This document shows positions 44,667 to 54,190 of a DNA stretch of 64,000 nt, piece by piece; within the stretch, counting starts at the first letter, position 1; every line of letters begins with the position of its first letter. The position numbers were made by a program, and so were the translations under genes. A model generated the notes under the pieces. That model was not told the DNA's origin. It did not search any database and saw nothing but the letters and a program-made list of their open reading frames with translations. The stretch comes from Synergistaceae bacterium (lineage in GTDB: Bacteria; Synergistota; Synergistia; Synergistales; Aminobacteriaceae), in assembly GCA_017405525.1 (NCBI GenBank), contig JAFRAH010000022.1, positions 57,079-121,078 of the forward strand, written 5' to 3'.

Positions 44667-45605
44667 CTATGTGAGTGGCCTGTCCGCATCGTAAAATGCA
44701 CTATGCCCTGTAGTAATAACGTACTCATGCCAGTTGCCAAATTGTCTGGACAGTATATGTTCCCATCCTGAAGGGACAGGTACGCTAATCATCTCAAACG
44801 GCAAGTATTCAGTTTCGTCAAACCAAGAACGTTCCCTGATTAATCTTTCCAGAAAGCCTTCAGCATCCGCGAAAACTGTCTCTGCTACATACTTTCCATT
44901 AGGGAGGTCGAGGGATGAGAGAGCTTTTTTCTCTTCCCATATGGTGGTTAGAATGTTGTCTGCGATGGATGGCGAAAACCTGAAGAGTGTTGCCAAGTGG
45001 TGAAGCAGAGCCTTCACTGGTCGTTTCCATAACTTGCGCGCGGGAACGTAAGAACTGGTTATGGATGTGATGAAACAATACTTGCGATAAAGCCTGCGAA
45101 TGTTCATTACGTGGCTATGAAGGTATATATCATCTTCGGGCCAGTTATCCATAGGGAATATGTCTATGAATATACCAGAATTATAATCAAGTCTTCCAGC
45201 ATTATTTTTCAGAAGGGCAAGTTCTGAAGCACCGAGCATTGTTGTATTAGAGTTACGCAACTTGGCAAAAGCAACCCATGAATTAGGTTCAGTGTCCATA
45301 GTCTGCCAGAAATAGGGAGGGCTGAATTCTTTTTTTGCGAACTCACATAACCTCTTATAATCCTCACGCATTACACAAATATCTATGTCGTCATCCCAAG
45401 TAATGAAGCCTTTGTGCCTCACAGCTCCCAGCAGAGTACCAGCATCTGCCCACCATTTGATGTGATGTTTCTCACAGACGCGTGAAAAATCTGCCAACAA
45501 ATCAAGCTCAACCGCTCAGACCTTCTTCATTTCCGGCGAAACATAATACCCACATCTTTCCTCGCCCTGAAAAAAGCTCTCTGGTATATCAAGTTTTATG
45601 TTCAT
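44667..45605 (-). pseudogene. licD: LicD-family phosphotransferase with in-frame TGA
   Basis: ATG 45605 with GGAAGGGGG upstream opens a 313-codon frame whose codon 30 is TGA (45516-45518). Upstream reads ERCGYYVSPEMKKV, downstream AVELDLLADFSRVCEKH; relatives have Trp at the stop (KKVWAVELDLL). The rest is intact with AGTLLGAVRHKGF and WDDDIDIC, the LicD nucleotidyl/phosphocholine-transferase site. LicD enzymes decorate glycans with phosphocholine or similar groups. A restart at TTG 45500 would give 277 residues lacking the N-terminus. TGG to TGA nonsense change or sequencing error are the simplest explanations. Confidence 0.8.
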
Positions 45606-45636
45606 GGTTTCCCCCTTCCATCCTGAAAAAGCGCAC

Positions 45637-45660
45637 AAAAAAACCGTGAGGGCTTCACGG
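45637..45660 (-). terminator. Terminator after ldh
   Basis: CCGTGAAG and CTCACGG arms with a tiny loop followed by TTTTTTT on the minus strand, about 90 nt past ldh and just before licD. Confidence 0.85.
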
Positions 45661-45752
45661 CCACAAAGACCGCAAAACCTTCACGGCAAACCTCAGAATA
45701 TATTACCGACTCATCACTACATGAATTACTTACGGGGGGCATAATTACTGAG

Positions 45753-46700
45753 TCATAGTACATCCCTGATTACTCCCTTGAGGACTTCCGCGCTCTCTCT
45801 CAGCTTCCTTTGTTCCTCAACGCTCAGCCTTACGGGCATCAAGTCCTCTATACCGTCTTTGCCCACGATTGCAGGCATACTCAGGGCGACATCTTCAACG
45901 CCGTAAACGTCCTCCATGAGGCTCGACACAGCAAGAACAGATTTCTCGTCGCGTATTACTGCCTCGCAAATCCTCTTGACCGCCATAGCGATACCGTAAT
46001 ACGTTGCGTGCTTCCGCCTGATTATCTCGTAGGCACTGTTGCGGACTTCTGCCTCAATCTTCCGTGAATGCCCCTCAAAGTCAGAATGTCCCCTCATCTT
46101 GCAGAAGTCATAGAGCGGCACACCTGAGACGTTCGCGCTCGACCATGCGGCAAATTCGCTGTCCCCATGCTCGCCGATAATGTAGGCATGTATGCTCCGG
46201 CTGTCTACTCCCAAGTGCTCGCTGAGGAGGTACTTCAGGCGTGCAGTATCGAGGACTGTCCCGGAACCTATGACGCGTCTTGAGGGCATACCTGAGAGCT
46301 TGGCGGCAACATACGTGAGAATGTCCACAGGGTTGGCGACAACAAGCATTATCCCCTTGCACTTTCGTTTTGCGATTTCAGGCATGATTGACTTGAACAC
46401 CGCTACATTCTTCCGCACAAGGTCTAACCTCGTCTCGCCGGGCTTCTGGTTTGCCCCTGCCGTAACCACGATAACAGCCGCATCACTCACAGCGTCATAG
46501 TCCCCCGCGTATATCTGCATGGGACGGGCTAAAGGCATTCCGTGCCCAATGTCGAGAGCCTCACCTTCAGCGCGTTCATGGTCAACGTCAACTAGCACCA
46601 TCTCGGAGAACAGACCGCTCTGCATGAGGGCAAATGCACTTGCACTCCCGACGAACCCGCAGCCTATCACCGCAACTTTCCGCAGATTAACGCCCGCCAT
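45753..46700 (-). CDS. ldh: L-lactate dehydrogenase
   Basis: 315 residues. Rossmann motif VIGCGFVGSASAFALM, substrate loop GANQKPGETRLDLV in which the Gln before Lys is the lactate-specific residue (malate enzymes have Arg there), and catalytic GEHGDSEF. Interconverts pyruvate and lactate with NADH. It lies 2 nt after the pepA stop and so is in the rpmB-pepA-ldh run. The family overlaps with malate dehydrogenases, so activity is likely but unproven. Confidence 0.9.
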   Translation of the reverse strand: MAGVNLRKVAVIGCGFVGSASAFALMQSGLFSEMVLVDVDHERAEGEALDIGHGMPLARPMQIYAGDYDAVSDAAVIVVTAGANQKPGETRLDLVRKNVAVFKSIMPEIAKRKCKGIMLVVANPVDILTYVAAKLSGMPSRRVIGSGTVLDTARLKYLLSEHLGVDSRSIHAYIIGEHGDSEFAAWSSANVSGVPLYDFCKMRGHSDFEGHSRKIEAEVRNSAYEIIRRKHATYYGIAMAVKRICEAVIRDEKSVLAVSSLMEDVYGVEDVALSMPAIVGKDGIEDLMPVRLSVEEQRKLRESAEVLKGVIRDVL

Positions 46701-46702
46701 AG

Positions 46703-48142
46703 TTACAGCCTCATGAGCCAGTCAAGGCATGTCCTCACACCGAAGGCAGTCGCGCCTTTGGGGTAAATGCCCTGTTCCTTGTCGCTGAAGTCAACGCCCG
46801 CAATGTCCATGTGAGCCCACGCTATGCCATCATCAACAAACTCCTTCAGGAACAACGCCGCAAATATTGCCCCGCCATACCTTTCGCCAGAATTGACCAA
46901 GTCGGCAAATGGTGATTTCATCTTCTCGGAGATGTGTTCATCCTCAAGCGGCATTCTCCAGTAAGGCTCACCCCTTTGTGATGACGAGGCCAGAATTTCC
47001 CCTGCCAGTCCGTCATCATTTGAGAACAGACCCGCACGGTGTTTCCCCAGAGCTACGACACATGCTCCCGTCAACGTGGCCATATCGACAATCGCGTCAG
47101 GCTTCAGCTCACTCGCCACACAAAGCCCGTCAGCAAGCACTAAGCGGCCTTCAGCATCGGTGTTGTTGATCTCGATAGTCTTTCCGTTTCGGGCGGTGAT
47201 TATGTCGTCAGGACGGTATGAGCTCCCTGAAGGCATGTTCTCGGCGCATGAGAGTATCCCGTGAACCTCGACATTGAGGCCAAGTTCAGCAACACCCTTC
47301 ATGATGCCCAGAACGTTGCAGGCACCCGTCTTGTCGCCCTTCATCGTGAGCATGAAGTTGTCAGGCTTGATGTTGAGGCCGCCGCTGTCGAAAGTTATTC
47401 CTTTGCCGACAAAAGCAACCTTCTTCTTGGGATTTTCCGGCCTGTAGGTCAGGTGAATAAGTCGGGGGGGATTCTTTGAGCCGCTGCCCACTGCAAGGAT
47501 TCCGCCAGCTTTTTCGGTGCGTAGTCTCTCCTCGTCCCATACCTCGCACTCAAGGCCGTATTTCTCCGCAAGTTCACGAGCCTTTTGTGCCATAGTCTCA
47601 GGACAGACAGAACAGCCCGGCTCATTGGCGATCTCACGGGAGAATATCTGAGCCTTTGACAGCTTGAGCCCCGCAGAAATCTCATCATCCCCGCTGATGT
47701 CCGAATATACTTCCTCAAGCGCAAAGGGTTCGTAGTCCTCGCTCTTGGTCTTGTACTTGTCGAACGAATACCCGCATAACCCCGAAGCCTCGCCTAACGC
47801 AAAAGCCAAGCCGTCATACCCCTTCAGGTGTGAGAGCGGGACGAATGCGCTCCTTCCGTGTTTCCTGCCGATTGCCCGGAGACCTGACGCAAGGGATTCA
47901 CGGATTGCTGAGAGCGTGCACTTCTCCCTTTTGCCCAAACCTGAAAGGTACATGCTCCCTTCAACCATTGGGACACGGAGAAATGAGCCCTTCTTGCCGT
48001 TGAAGTCCTTGCGTGAAATGAGAACAGAGACTACCTCCCGTATTCCTTCATCGAGTTCGGGAATGTCCTTGCAGTCTTCTTCAGTGAGGAGAAGGAGCAG
48101 TGAATCAGCCTGCGGGGTTTTGTCGCAGTGCCTAATTTGCAT
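46703..48142 (-). CDS. pepA: Leucyl aminopeptidase (M17)
   Basis: 479 residues. The C-terminal catalytic half has the M17 signature NTDAEGRLVLADGL and metal-binding KGITFDSGGLNIKP with GDKTGA. It removes N-terminal residues from peptides, in keeping with peptide and amino-acid catabolism. The ATG lies 11 nt before the rpmB stop in another frame, so it is coupled to rpmB. Confidence 0.95.
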   Translation of the reverse strand: MQIRHCDKTPQADSLLLLLTEEDCKDIPELDEGIREVVSVLISRKDFNGKKGSFLRVPMVEGSMYLSGLGKREKCTLSAIRESLASGLRAIGRKHGRSAFVPLSHLKGYDGLAFALGEASGLCGYSFDKYKTKSEDYEPFALEEVYSDISGDDEISAGLKLSKAQIFSREIANEPGCSVCPETMAQKARELAEKYGLECEVWDEERLRTEKAGGILAVGSGSKNPPRLIHLTYRPENPKKKVAFVGKGITFDSGGLNIKPDNFMLTMKGDKTGACNVLGIMKGVAELGLNVEVHGILSCAENMPSGSSYRPDDIITARNGKTIEINNTDAEGRLVLADGLCVASELKPDAIVDMATLTGACVVALGKHRAGLFSNDDGLAGEILASSSQRGEPYWRMPLEDEHISEKMKSPFADLVNSGERYGGAIFAALFLKEFVDDGIAWAHMDIAGVDFSDKEQGIYPKGATAFGVRTCLDWLMRL

Positions 48143-48338
48143 TAACGGCCGCCCTCTTGACGAAGCCGGATCTCAGGCACTTGGTGCACACTCTGACTTT
48201 CAGGGTCTCGCCCTCGCCTGCATCGATTCTTACTGTCTGAAGGTTGATGTTCCAGCGTCTTCTGGTGTGGCGGTTTGAGTGGCTTACTGCATTTCCTGAA
48301 GCAGGACCGCGCCCGCAGCATTCACAATATTTAGCCAT
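48132..48338 (-). CDS. rpmB: 50S ribosomal protein L28
   Basis: 68 residues from ATG 48338 with GGAGG upstream. Has CECCGRGPASGN, SHSNRHTRRRW and the second pair CTKCLRSG: the four-cysteine zinc-binding version of L28. An extended -10 (TGCTATAAT, near 48374-48382) lies upstream on the minus strand. First gene of a group with pepA and ldh. Confidence 0.95.
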   Translation of the reverse strand: MAKYCECCGRGPASGNAVSHSNRHTRRRWNINLQTVRIDAGEGETLKVRVCTKCLRSGFVKRAAVNAN

Positions 48339-48514
48339 GATGATAAATCCTCCGTTACGTTGTGAAAAATTATGACTGGTATTATAGCATTGACGCAAAA
48401 AAGCCGGGCTGTCCTTTTTTCCCGAACCGAAAATCATAACCATTCAGAAGGGCATGATCTGTTCGCTTAGTCCCAAGTAGAGGGCATCACTTGAGACTTC
48501 AGCCGACACAACGT

Positions 48515-48550
48515 CAAAAAAATACCCCCAGCTTTTGCGCTGAAGGTATC
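48515..48550 (-). terminator. Terminator of ilvC-ilvD
   Basis: On the minus strand ATACC-TT-CAGC pairs with GCTG-GG-GGTAT across GCAAAA, followed by TTTTTTG. Confidence 0.85.
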
Positions 48551-48565
48551 TCGTTACCTCGTTCT

Positions 48566-50233
48566 CTATTCTAGGATTGCTCCCTTGTCCGCACTGGTTA
48601 CCAGCTTGGCATAACGTGCAAGGTAGCCCGTCTTTATCTTGGGCTCATTGGGTGTCCAGTTCTCACGCCTCCGGGCAAGTTCCTCATCGCTGACTTTGAG
48701 GGTTATGCTGTAGCTGTTGATGTCTATGGCTATGGTATCCCCCTCATGGACGAGAGCGATATTGCCGCCTGATGCTGCCTCCGGGGAAACATGGCCGATA
48801 CTTGCACCCCTCGTAGCCCCCGAAAATCTCCCGTCTGTAATCAGCGCAACGCTCGTATCGAGTCCCATTCCGCAGATCGCACTCGTAGGGTTGAGCATCT
48901 CGCGCATTCCAGGCCCACCCTTCGGACCCTCGTAGCGTATCACCACAACATCACCGGGGTTAATCTTCCGAGCATAAATCGCCGCAATCGCATCGTCCTC
49001 AGAGTCGAACACCCTCGCAGGCCCCTCATGGCTCATCATCTCAGGAGCAACTGCCGAACGCTTCACCACGCAGCCATCAGGAGCAAGGTTGCCTTTGAGC
49101 ACAGCTATTCCTCCCGTCGCTGAATATGGGTTGTCTATCGGGCGGATTATGTCAGTGTCGAGGTTTCGGGCATTGGCTATGTTCTCGCCGACCGTCTTAC
49201 CCGTTGCGGTCATCAGGGACGTGTTGATGAGTCCCTTGCCCGCCAGCTCGTTCATGACCGCGTAAACTCCTCCTGCCCTGTCCAAGTCCTCCATGAATGT
49301 ATCACCTGCAGGGGCTAAGTGGCAGAGATTGGGCGTGCGTTCGCTGATCTCGTTTGCGTGGGACAAGTCGATAGTTACTCCGGCCTCGTGGGCAATCGCT
49401 GGAAGGTGGAGCATCGTGTTAGTCGAGCAGCCCAGAGCCATATCAACAGCCTCTGCATTGTCGAATGCCTCAGCAGTCATTATGTCGCGTGGCCGTATGT
49501 TCTTCTCGACGAGCTCCATAATCTTCATGCCCGTCAACTTCGCCAGCCTTATGCGTGCACTGTAGGGTGCAGGTATAGTTCCGTTGCCTCTGAGGGACAT
49601 TCCGATTGCTTCAGTGAGGCAGTTCATGGAATTGGCCGTGTACATCCCCGAACATGACCCGCAGGAAGGGCAGGCATTCTCCGTGTAGTCATCGACTCCG
49701 GCCTCGTCGAGTTTCCCGGCATGGTACGCTCCCACAGCCTCGAACATGTGGGACAGGCAGGTACGTCTTCCGTCCTTGAGGTGTCCCGCAAGCATAGGCC
49801 CGCCAGCGCAGAATATCGCCGGAATGTTCAGCCTTGCCGCCGCCATGAGAAGACCCGGAACGTTCTTGTCGCAGTTCGGGATGCAAACGAGACCGTCAAA
49901 CTGATGAGCAATCGCCATAGCCTCAGTAGAGTCCGCAACAAGATCACGCGACACTAGGGAGTACTTCATTCCCACATGACCCATAGCGATGCCATCACAC
50001 ACAGCAATTGCCGGGAACATCAAGGGAGTACCGCCCGCCGCATAGATGCCTTCCTTCACGGCCTGAGCTATCTTGTCGAGGTGCATGTGTCCCGGAACTA
50101 CCTCGCTGAATGAGCTCACTACTCCGATTATTGGGCGGGAGATCTCTTCCTTCGTGAGACCTAATGCATAGAGCAAGCTGACGTTAGGGGTGCGTTCAAC
50201 TCCGGCCTTGATGTTATCACTTCGATACTTCAT
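48566..50233 (-). CDS. ilvD: Dihydroxy-acid dehydratase
   Basis: 555 residues from ATG 50233, which lies 17 nt inside the end of ilvC; the frame extends further but [16 protein letters not shown] is the standard start. Iron-sulfur cysteines are in [28 protein letters not shown] and the catalytic serine region GRFSGATRG. Makes 2-keto acids for isoleucine, valine and leucine; oxygen-labile Fe-S enzyme, fitting an anaerobe. Confidence 0.97.
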   Translation of the reverse strand: MKYRSDNIKAGVERTPNVSLLYALGLTKEEISRPIIGVVSSFSEVVPGHMHLDKIAQAVKEGIYAAGGTPLMFPAIAVCDGIAMGHVGMKYSLVSRDLVADSTEAMAIAHQFDGLVCIPNCDKNVPGLLMAAARLNIPAIFCAGGPMLAGHLKDGRRTCLSHMFEAVGAYHAGKLDEAGVDDYTENACPSCGSCSGMYTANSMNCLTEAIGMSLRGNGTIPAPYSARIRLAKLTGMKIMELVEKNIRPRDIMTAEAFDNAEAVDMALGCSTNTMLHLPAIAHEAGVTIDLSHANEISERTPNLCHLAPAGDTFMEDLDRAGGVYAVMNELAGKGLINTSLMTATGKTVGENIANARNLDTDIIRPIDNPYSATGGIAVLKGNLAPDGCVVKRSAVAPEMMSHEGPARVFDSEDDAIAAIYARKINPGDVVVIRYEGPKGGPGMREMLNPTSAICGMGLDTSVALITDGRFSGATRGASIGHVSPEAASGGNIALVHEGDTIAIDINSYSITLKVSDEELARRRENWTPNEPKIKTGYLARYAKLVTSADKGAILE

Positions 50234-51236
50234 CGAGGCCGCCGCCGTCCTTCCACAGCATCTGCTCACGTAACTGCTTCCCTATCGTCTCCATTGGGTG
50301 GCGTGCTAACTGGTCGCGCTTCGAGTTGAAGAATGTCCTTCCGTTCTTGTTCTCGGCAATCCAGCGTCCTGCAAATGTCCCGTCCTGAATGTCCTGAAGT
50401 ACCTTGCGCATGTTGGCCTTGATCTCCTCATGGGGAAGAACACGAGGCCCTGATACGTATTCGCCGAACTCTGCAGTGTCGGAAATCGAGTAGTTCATTG
50501 CCGCAACTCCGCCGCGGTTCACGAGGTCAATGATGAGCTTCATCTCGTGGATGCACTCAAAGTACGCGTTGACGGGGTCATAGCCTGCCTCACATAACAC
50601 CTCAAAGCCGCACTGCATGAGGTCGACCACACCGCCGCAAAGAACAGTCTGCTCGCCGAAAAGATCCGTCTCTGTCTCCTGCTGCATTGTGGTCTCAAGA
50701 ACTCCTGCCCTTGCCCCGCCAATTCCTGCAATGTAGGCCAAAGCTATATCGAGGCACTTACCCGAAGCGTCCTGCTCAACTGCAACGAGGCACGGAACAC
50801 CCTTCCCCGCAACGTACTGACTCCTGACTGTGTGACCCGGTCCCTTGGGTGCGGCCATGAATACGTCAACGCCTGCAGGTGCAACTATCTGCTTGTACCT
50901 GATGTTGAACCCGTGGGCAAATGCTATCGTCTTTCCCTCAGTCAGGTAGGGGAGCATCTCAGTCCTGTACATGTCAGCCTGTTTCTCGTCATTGATGAGT
51001 ATCATGATTATGTCTGCCGCCTTTGTTGCCTCGCTGACGGTCATAACCGTGAAGCCGTCCTTCTCCGCTACAGGCCATGACTTCCCGCCCTTGTAGAGCC
51101 CGACGATGACATCACAGCCTGAGTCGCGCAAGTTCATTGCGTGGGCATGTCCCTGTGAACCGTAGCCGATTATTGCGATTTTCTTTCCTGTGAGCTTGCC
51201 GAGGTCGCAGTCCTTCTCGTAGTAAACGCGTGCCAT
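50217..51236 (-). CDS. ilvC: Ketol-acid reductoisomerase, class I
   Basis: 339 residues from ATG 51236 ([12 protein letters not shown]), preceded by AAAGGAG; the frame is open further but this is the family start. NADPH motif [14 protein letters not shown], catalytic PKGPGHTVR and ETDLFGEQ metal site. Converts acetolactate or acetohydroxybutyrate in branched-chain amino-acid synthesis. Coupled to ilvD by a 17-nt overlap. No acetolactate synthase genes are in the window. The 285 nt upstream hold a possible extended -10 (TGATACAAT) but no clear attenuator. Confidence 0.97.
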   Translation of the reverse strand: MARVYYEKDCDLGKLTGKKIAIIGYGSQGHAHAMNLRDSGCDVIVGLYKGGKSWPVAEKDGFTVMTVSEATKAADIIMILINDEKQADMYRTEMLPYLTEGKTIAFAHGFNIRYKQIVAPAGVDVFMAAPKGPGHTVRSQYVAGKGVPCLVAVEQDASGKCLDIALAYIAGIGGARAGVLETTMQQETETDLFGEQTVLCGGVVDLMQCGFEVLCEAGYDPVNAYFECIHEMKLIIDLVNRGGVAAMNYSISDTAEFGEYVSGPRVLPHEEIKANMRKVLQDIQDGTFAGRWIAENKNGRTFFNSKRDQLARHPMETIGKQLREQMLWKDGGGLDEVSK

Positions 51237-51521
51237 ATGAATTTGTGTCTCCTTTACGTGTGAAAATTTAGAGTATTGTATCAGACCTTTAGCCTTTGTG
51301 AGCATAGGGACTATACGGCGGCAATGATGCTTACCCCCTGCAAGCCTCTCTAGCGTCCTTCACCTACGCAATATTCTTCGTATCATGGAAAATTCCTGCG
51401 GGTATATCTTTCGTGAGAACGCCCATAATTTTGCGTGAACGTCATCATGAAGGCATGTAGCTTTGACCCTGAACATGCGATAATATTTTTCATGGCTCAA
51501 AATTTCACAGGAGGTCAAAAA

Positions 51522-51881
51522 ATGAAACGTATACTCACAGCATTAACACTAATCTTTTTGCTCGCAGGCTCAGCTTTTGGGTTGAGCGACAAGGAATATC
51601 TCAGCATGAAGAGGAATGACCCGGATTTTGCGGAGGCAGACAGCGCATTAACGGAGACATGGAACAGGATCAAGGACGAGATAACCCGCCCGGCACAGTC
51701 AGCGTTCGAGATACTCAAGGCAGAACAGAGAGAGTGGATACGTTCAGGCCGGGACAACGCCGCCAAAAGGTACATGAGGAAGGGCAGTTCACGTACAGAA
51801 GCCTACACTATGGCGACATATGACCGAATGAAGGAGCTCGAAGACTGGGAGGAGCTCATGTTTGGGGATGAGGACGAATAG
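51522..51881 (+). CDS. Small exported LprI/DUF1311-like protein
   Basis: 119 residues from ATG 51522, which has GGAGG 7 nt upstream. Signal peptide to about residue 19 (LLAGSAFG). The mature part has ALTETWNRIKDEI and LKAEQREWIRSGRDNA, the DUF1311/LprI helical pattern with its QRxW core. Unlike many family members, the mature protein has no cysteines. Some LprI proteins inhibit lysozyme; that cannot be claimed here. Confidence 0.7.
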   Translation: MKRILTALTLIFLLAGSAFGLSDKEYLSMKRNDPDFAEADSALTETWNRIKDEITRPAQSAFEILKAEQREWIRSGRDNAAKRYMRKGSSRTEAYTMATYDRMKELEDWEELMFGDEDE

Positions 51882-51943
51882 AGGCTGAATGCTGTAAAAT
51901 CTCAAGCGTCAGAAAAATTCAGCCAACAGGAGGACAATCACCT

Positions 51944-52618
51944 ATGAAGAAAATTTTAGTGTTAGCGTCAGTAATGGCTCTCGTTTTTGCCGGAACATCA
52001 TTTGCCGCATCAACCCCCGAAAGCATAATCCATGAGGCTATAGCGATGCTCAGCGAAATATCAACAGCAAGCGACATCTCAAGCATGGCCGAAACCGTAA
52101 GGACATCCCACGCAATAGCAATCATCCCCTCAATGGTCAAGGCAGGTCTCATCATTGGCGGGGAATACGGCGAGGGGTTAATCCTCCGGCACAAAGATGG
52201 CAAATGGTACGGCCCTAGCTTCTACAACTTGGGAGGAGGCTCATTCGGTCTTCAGTTGGGGGCACAGAAGGTCTCACTGCTTCTTGCTGTCGTGAATGAG
52301 CGGGGGGTCAATGCGTTCGTGAAGGACAAGGTGAAACTCGGCGGTGATATTGGTGTGGCTGCCGGGCCTGTAGGAAGACGTGCGGAGGCTGCTACGGACG
52401 CTAAGGCCAAAGCGTCAATCTACAGCTACTCGATGAGCAAGGGACTTTTTGCGGGTGTCTCACTTGAGGGCTCAGTAATCAGCATCAGTGTAAAACGTAA
52501 CAGTGAGTATTGGGGTGGGAAAGTAACTGCCTCTGACGCTCTCGACAAACCAGCCAACGACAAGAGAATACTCCCGCTCGTTGAGGCACTTGACGAACTC
52601 ATCAAGAAAGCGAAATAG
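51944..52618 (+). CDS. Exported SYLF/YSC84-type lipid-binding domain protein
   Basis: 224 residues. Signal peptide 1-22 (MKKILVLASVMALVFAGTSF). SYLF features are IIPSMVKAGLIIGGEYGEG, SFYNLGGGSFGLQLGAQKVSL and SMSKGLFAGVSLEGSVI. Eukaryotic members bind phosphoinositides; the bacterial role is unknown. AGGAGG lies before the ATG. Confidence 0.9.
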   Translation: MKKILVLASVMALVFAGTSFAASTPESIIHEAIAMLSEISTASDISSMAETVRTSHAIAIIPSMVKAGLIIGGEYGEGLILRHKDGKWYGPSFYNLGGGSFGLQLGAQKVSLLLAVVNERGVNAFVKDKVKLGGDIGVAAGPVGRRAEAATDAKAKASIYSYSMSKGLFAGVSLEGSVISISVKRNSEYWGGKVTASDALDKPANDKRILPLVEALDELIKKAK

Positions 52619-52624
52619 TCCCGC

Positions 52625-52666
52625 AAAAAAACAGGGCCGGAACTTTTACCCCGTTCCAGTCCTGCC
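52625..52666 (-). terminator. Terminator of the dusB-containing minus operon
   Basis: On the minus strand CAGGACTGGAAC pairs with GTTCCGGCCCTG and is followed by TTTTTTT. It is just past the last gene (52687) of the coaX-dusB group. Confidence 0.85.
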
Positions 52667-52686
52667 TTCATTCATTCGTTGTTGTG

Positions 52687-52977
52687 TTACTTCCCCTTCC
52701 GTTTCAGTGCATCAGCCTCCAGAAATTCACGCTGTTCTTCCCTGCGTTCCTGTTCCTGGCGTTCAATGGCTTTCTTCCTGTCGCTAACCCTCCTGAGCTC
52801 TGCAGACTTCCTCATCATCTCGTTGTGCTTGTCCCACGTCTTCATGAGTGAGCTGTGCATACTGGACTTTGCGGCCTCGTAGAAGTCCCGTGCTTCCTCC
52901 TGAGTTTCGGGGATTTTGCGCTCAGTTCCGGGAGGGAGCTCGTCCCAGATGCTGCCGTAACGTGTATCTACCTTCAT
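52687..52977 (-). CDS. Small coiled-coil protein of unknown function
   Basis: 96 residues, highly charged (Glu/Lys/Arg), predicted almost all helix after a short start MKVDTRYGSIWDELPPG. It lies 3 nt after the TSCPD gene and at the end of the same minus-strand run, ahead of a terminator. I do not recognise a family. Confidence 0.65.
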   Translation of the reverse strand: MKVDTRYGSIWDELPPGTERKIPETQEEARDFYEAAKSSMHSSLMKTWDKHNEMMRKSAELRRVSDRKKAIERQEQERREEQREFLEADALKRKGK

Positions 52978-52980
52978 GGT

Positions 52981-53262
52981 CTAGGCTATGGCTTCCCTGC
53001 CCAGTTCCTGCGAGTTTATGGCCTGCTCTATAGCTATGGCGAGCTGGTCGGCGCATGACGTGGCTCTTGATCCGCAGGGGTTGCCGCGTAATGTCATGGC
53101 CGTGTGCACTGCGTCAGCCCCCTCAAGAAGTCTGGCTATTGCTCCCAGATTTCCGGGGCAGCCTCCGTGAAACTTAAGGTTGTAGATTTTACCGTCCTCA
53201 AGCTCAAACGTTATCTTCTTCGTGCATACATCTGAAGGTGTAAACTCTATAAGCTCTTTCAT
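52981..53262 (-). CDS. TSCPD-domain protein (TIGR03905-like)
   Basis: 93 residues. Four conserved Cys are spread through PSDVCTKKITF, HGGCPGNLG, GNPCGSRATSCADQL, matching the stand-alone TSCPD domain otherwise found at the end of B12-dependent ribonucleotide reductases. Likely binds metal. Function of stand-alone versions is unknown. Confidence 0.88.
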   Translation of the reverse strand: MKELIEFTPSDVCTKKITFELEDGKIYNLKFHGGCPGNLGAIARLLEGADAVHTAMTLRGNPCGSRATSCADQLAIAIEQAINSQELGREAIA

Positions 53263-53266
53263 CGTG

Positions 53267-54190
53267 TTATTGTCTCCTCTGTAGAATGTCTATGATTTCC
53301 TCAAGGCTTGTTGACATCATCGCAAGCCGCCTCAATTCCGCCGAACCATGTTCAAACCTCAATATACTTCCTGCAAACCTCTTCATTAGTACTAACGCTT
53401 TGTGTTCACCTGATATTTCGACAGCGCGGCATGAAAAGTTTACCAGTTCTTCAAGTTTCTCATCACGTCCCCTGAATTTCCCTCCGTATTCCTCGAATAT
53501 GAAGGGATTGCTGAATGCCCCCCTGGCCACCATCACAGCGACACAACCCATCCCTAAATACTCCCGAATGTCCGAGACCTCCCTAACGTCCCCGCTGGCA
53601 CTGATGAATCCGGGGAACTCTGAGGCCGCCAATGAGATTATCCCCCTGTCGGCAAGTCCCTCGTAACGTTGCGCAGAAGTCCTCCCATGAATGCAGACGT
53701 TATCCGCCCCGGACTCTATGAGCATCCCCGTGAACTTCATGGTGTCAGAATCATCCTCAAGCCTCCGTATCTTGACCCACACAGGAAGACCCAGAGACTT
53801 CAAGCCCCTCACCATTTCGCGGGCTAGCTCAGGCTTCTTCAGGAGTGCAGCACCTGAACCGTTCCGTGTGATCTTGGGCATTGGGCAGGCCATGTTCACA
53901 CCGAATGCCGAGAACTTGCGGCAGACCTTCCGCGCAACCTCAGCACCTAACACAAGGACTCCTGCATCATTCGCGAACAACTGGACGACCAGGGGGGCTT
54001 CATTCTCCGAGACTTCAAGCATGTCGAAAGTCTTGGGGTTGTCCCGGATTAGTCCTGCACACGAAATCATCTCAGTGTGAGTCAGTGATGCCCCGTGAGA
54101 CGAAAAGAACTCACGCACAGGAAGTGTAGTTATTCCCGCCAAAGGAGCAAGGCATAAAGGATTAGCGACCTCTATTCCGCCAATGTTCAA
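53267..54190 (-). CDS. dusB: tRNA-dihydrouridine synthase
   Basis: 307 residues, TTG start overlapping the coaX stop (TTGA). N-terminal APLAGITTLPVREF, catalytic Cys in NMACPMPKITRNGSGAALL and tRNA/FMN segment CIHGRTSAQRYEG. Reduces uridines in tRNA using FMN. The Dus subclass (B or C type) is not certain. Confidence 0.92.
   Translation of the reverse strand: MNIGGIEVANPLCLAPLAGITTLPVREFFSSHGASLTHTEMISCAGLIRDNPKTFDMLEVSENEAPLVVQLFANDAGVLVLGAEVARKVCRKFSAFGVNMACPMPKITRNGSGAALLKKPELAREMVRGLKSLGLPVWVKIRRLEDDSDTMKFTGMLIESGADNVCIHGRTSAQRYEGLADRGIISLAASEFPGFISASGDVREVSDIREYLGMGCVAVMVARGAFSNPFIFEEYGGKFRGRDEKLEELVNFSCRAVEISGEHKALVLMKRFAGSILRFEHGSAELRRLAMMSTSLEEIIDILQRRQ

Noticed and set aside
45516..45518. 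Genetic code with TGA read as Trp
   Set aside because: TGA ends many intact genes here (dapF, def, tmk, the higB-like toxin), and the prfB site depends on TGA as stop. A point mutation in licD is the simpler reading.
45753..46700. Malate dehydrogenase
   Set aside because: The substrate loop has Gln (GANQKPGETR), which favours pyruvate/lactate; malate enzymes have Arg at that place.
51237..51430. Second attenuator upstream of ilvC
   Set aside because: No leucine-, valine- or isoleucine-rich leader peptide and no hairpin with a T tract could be found there.
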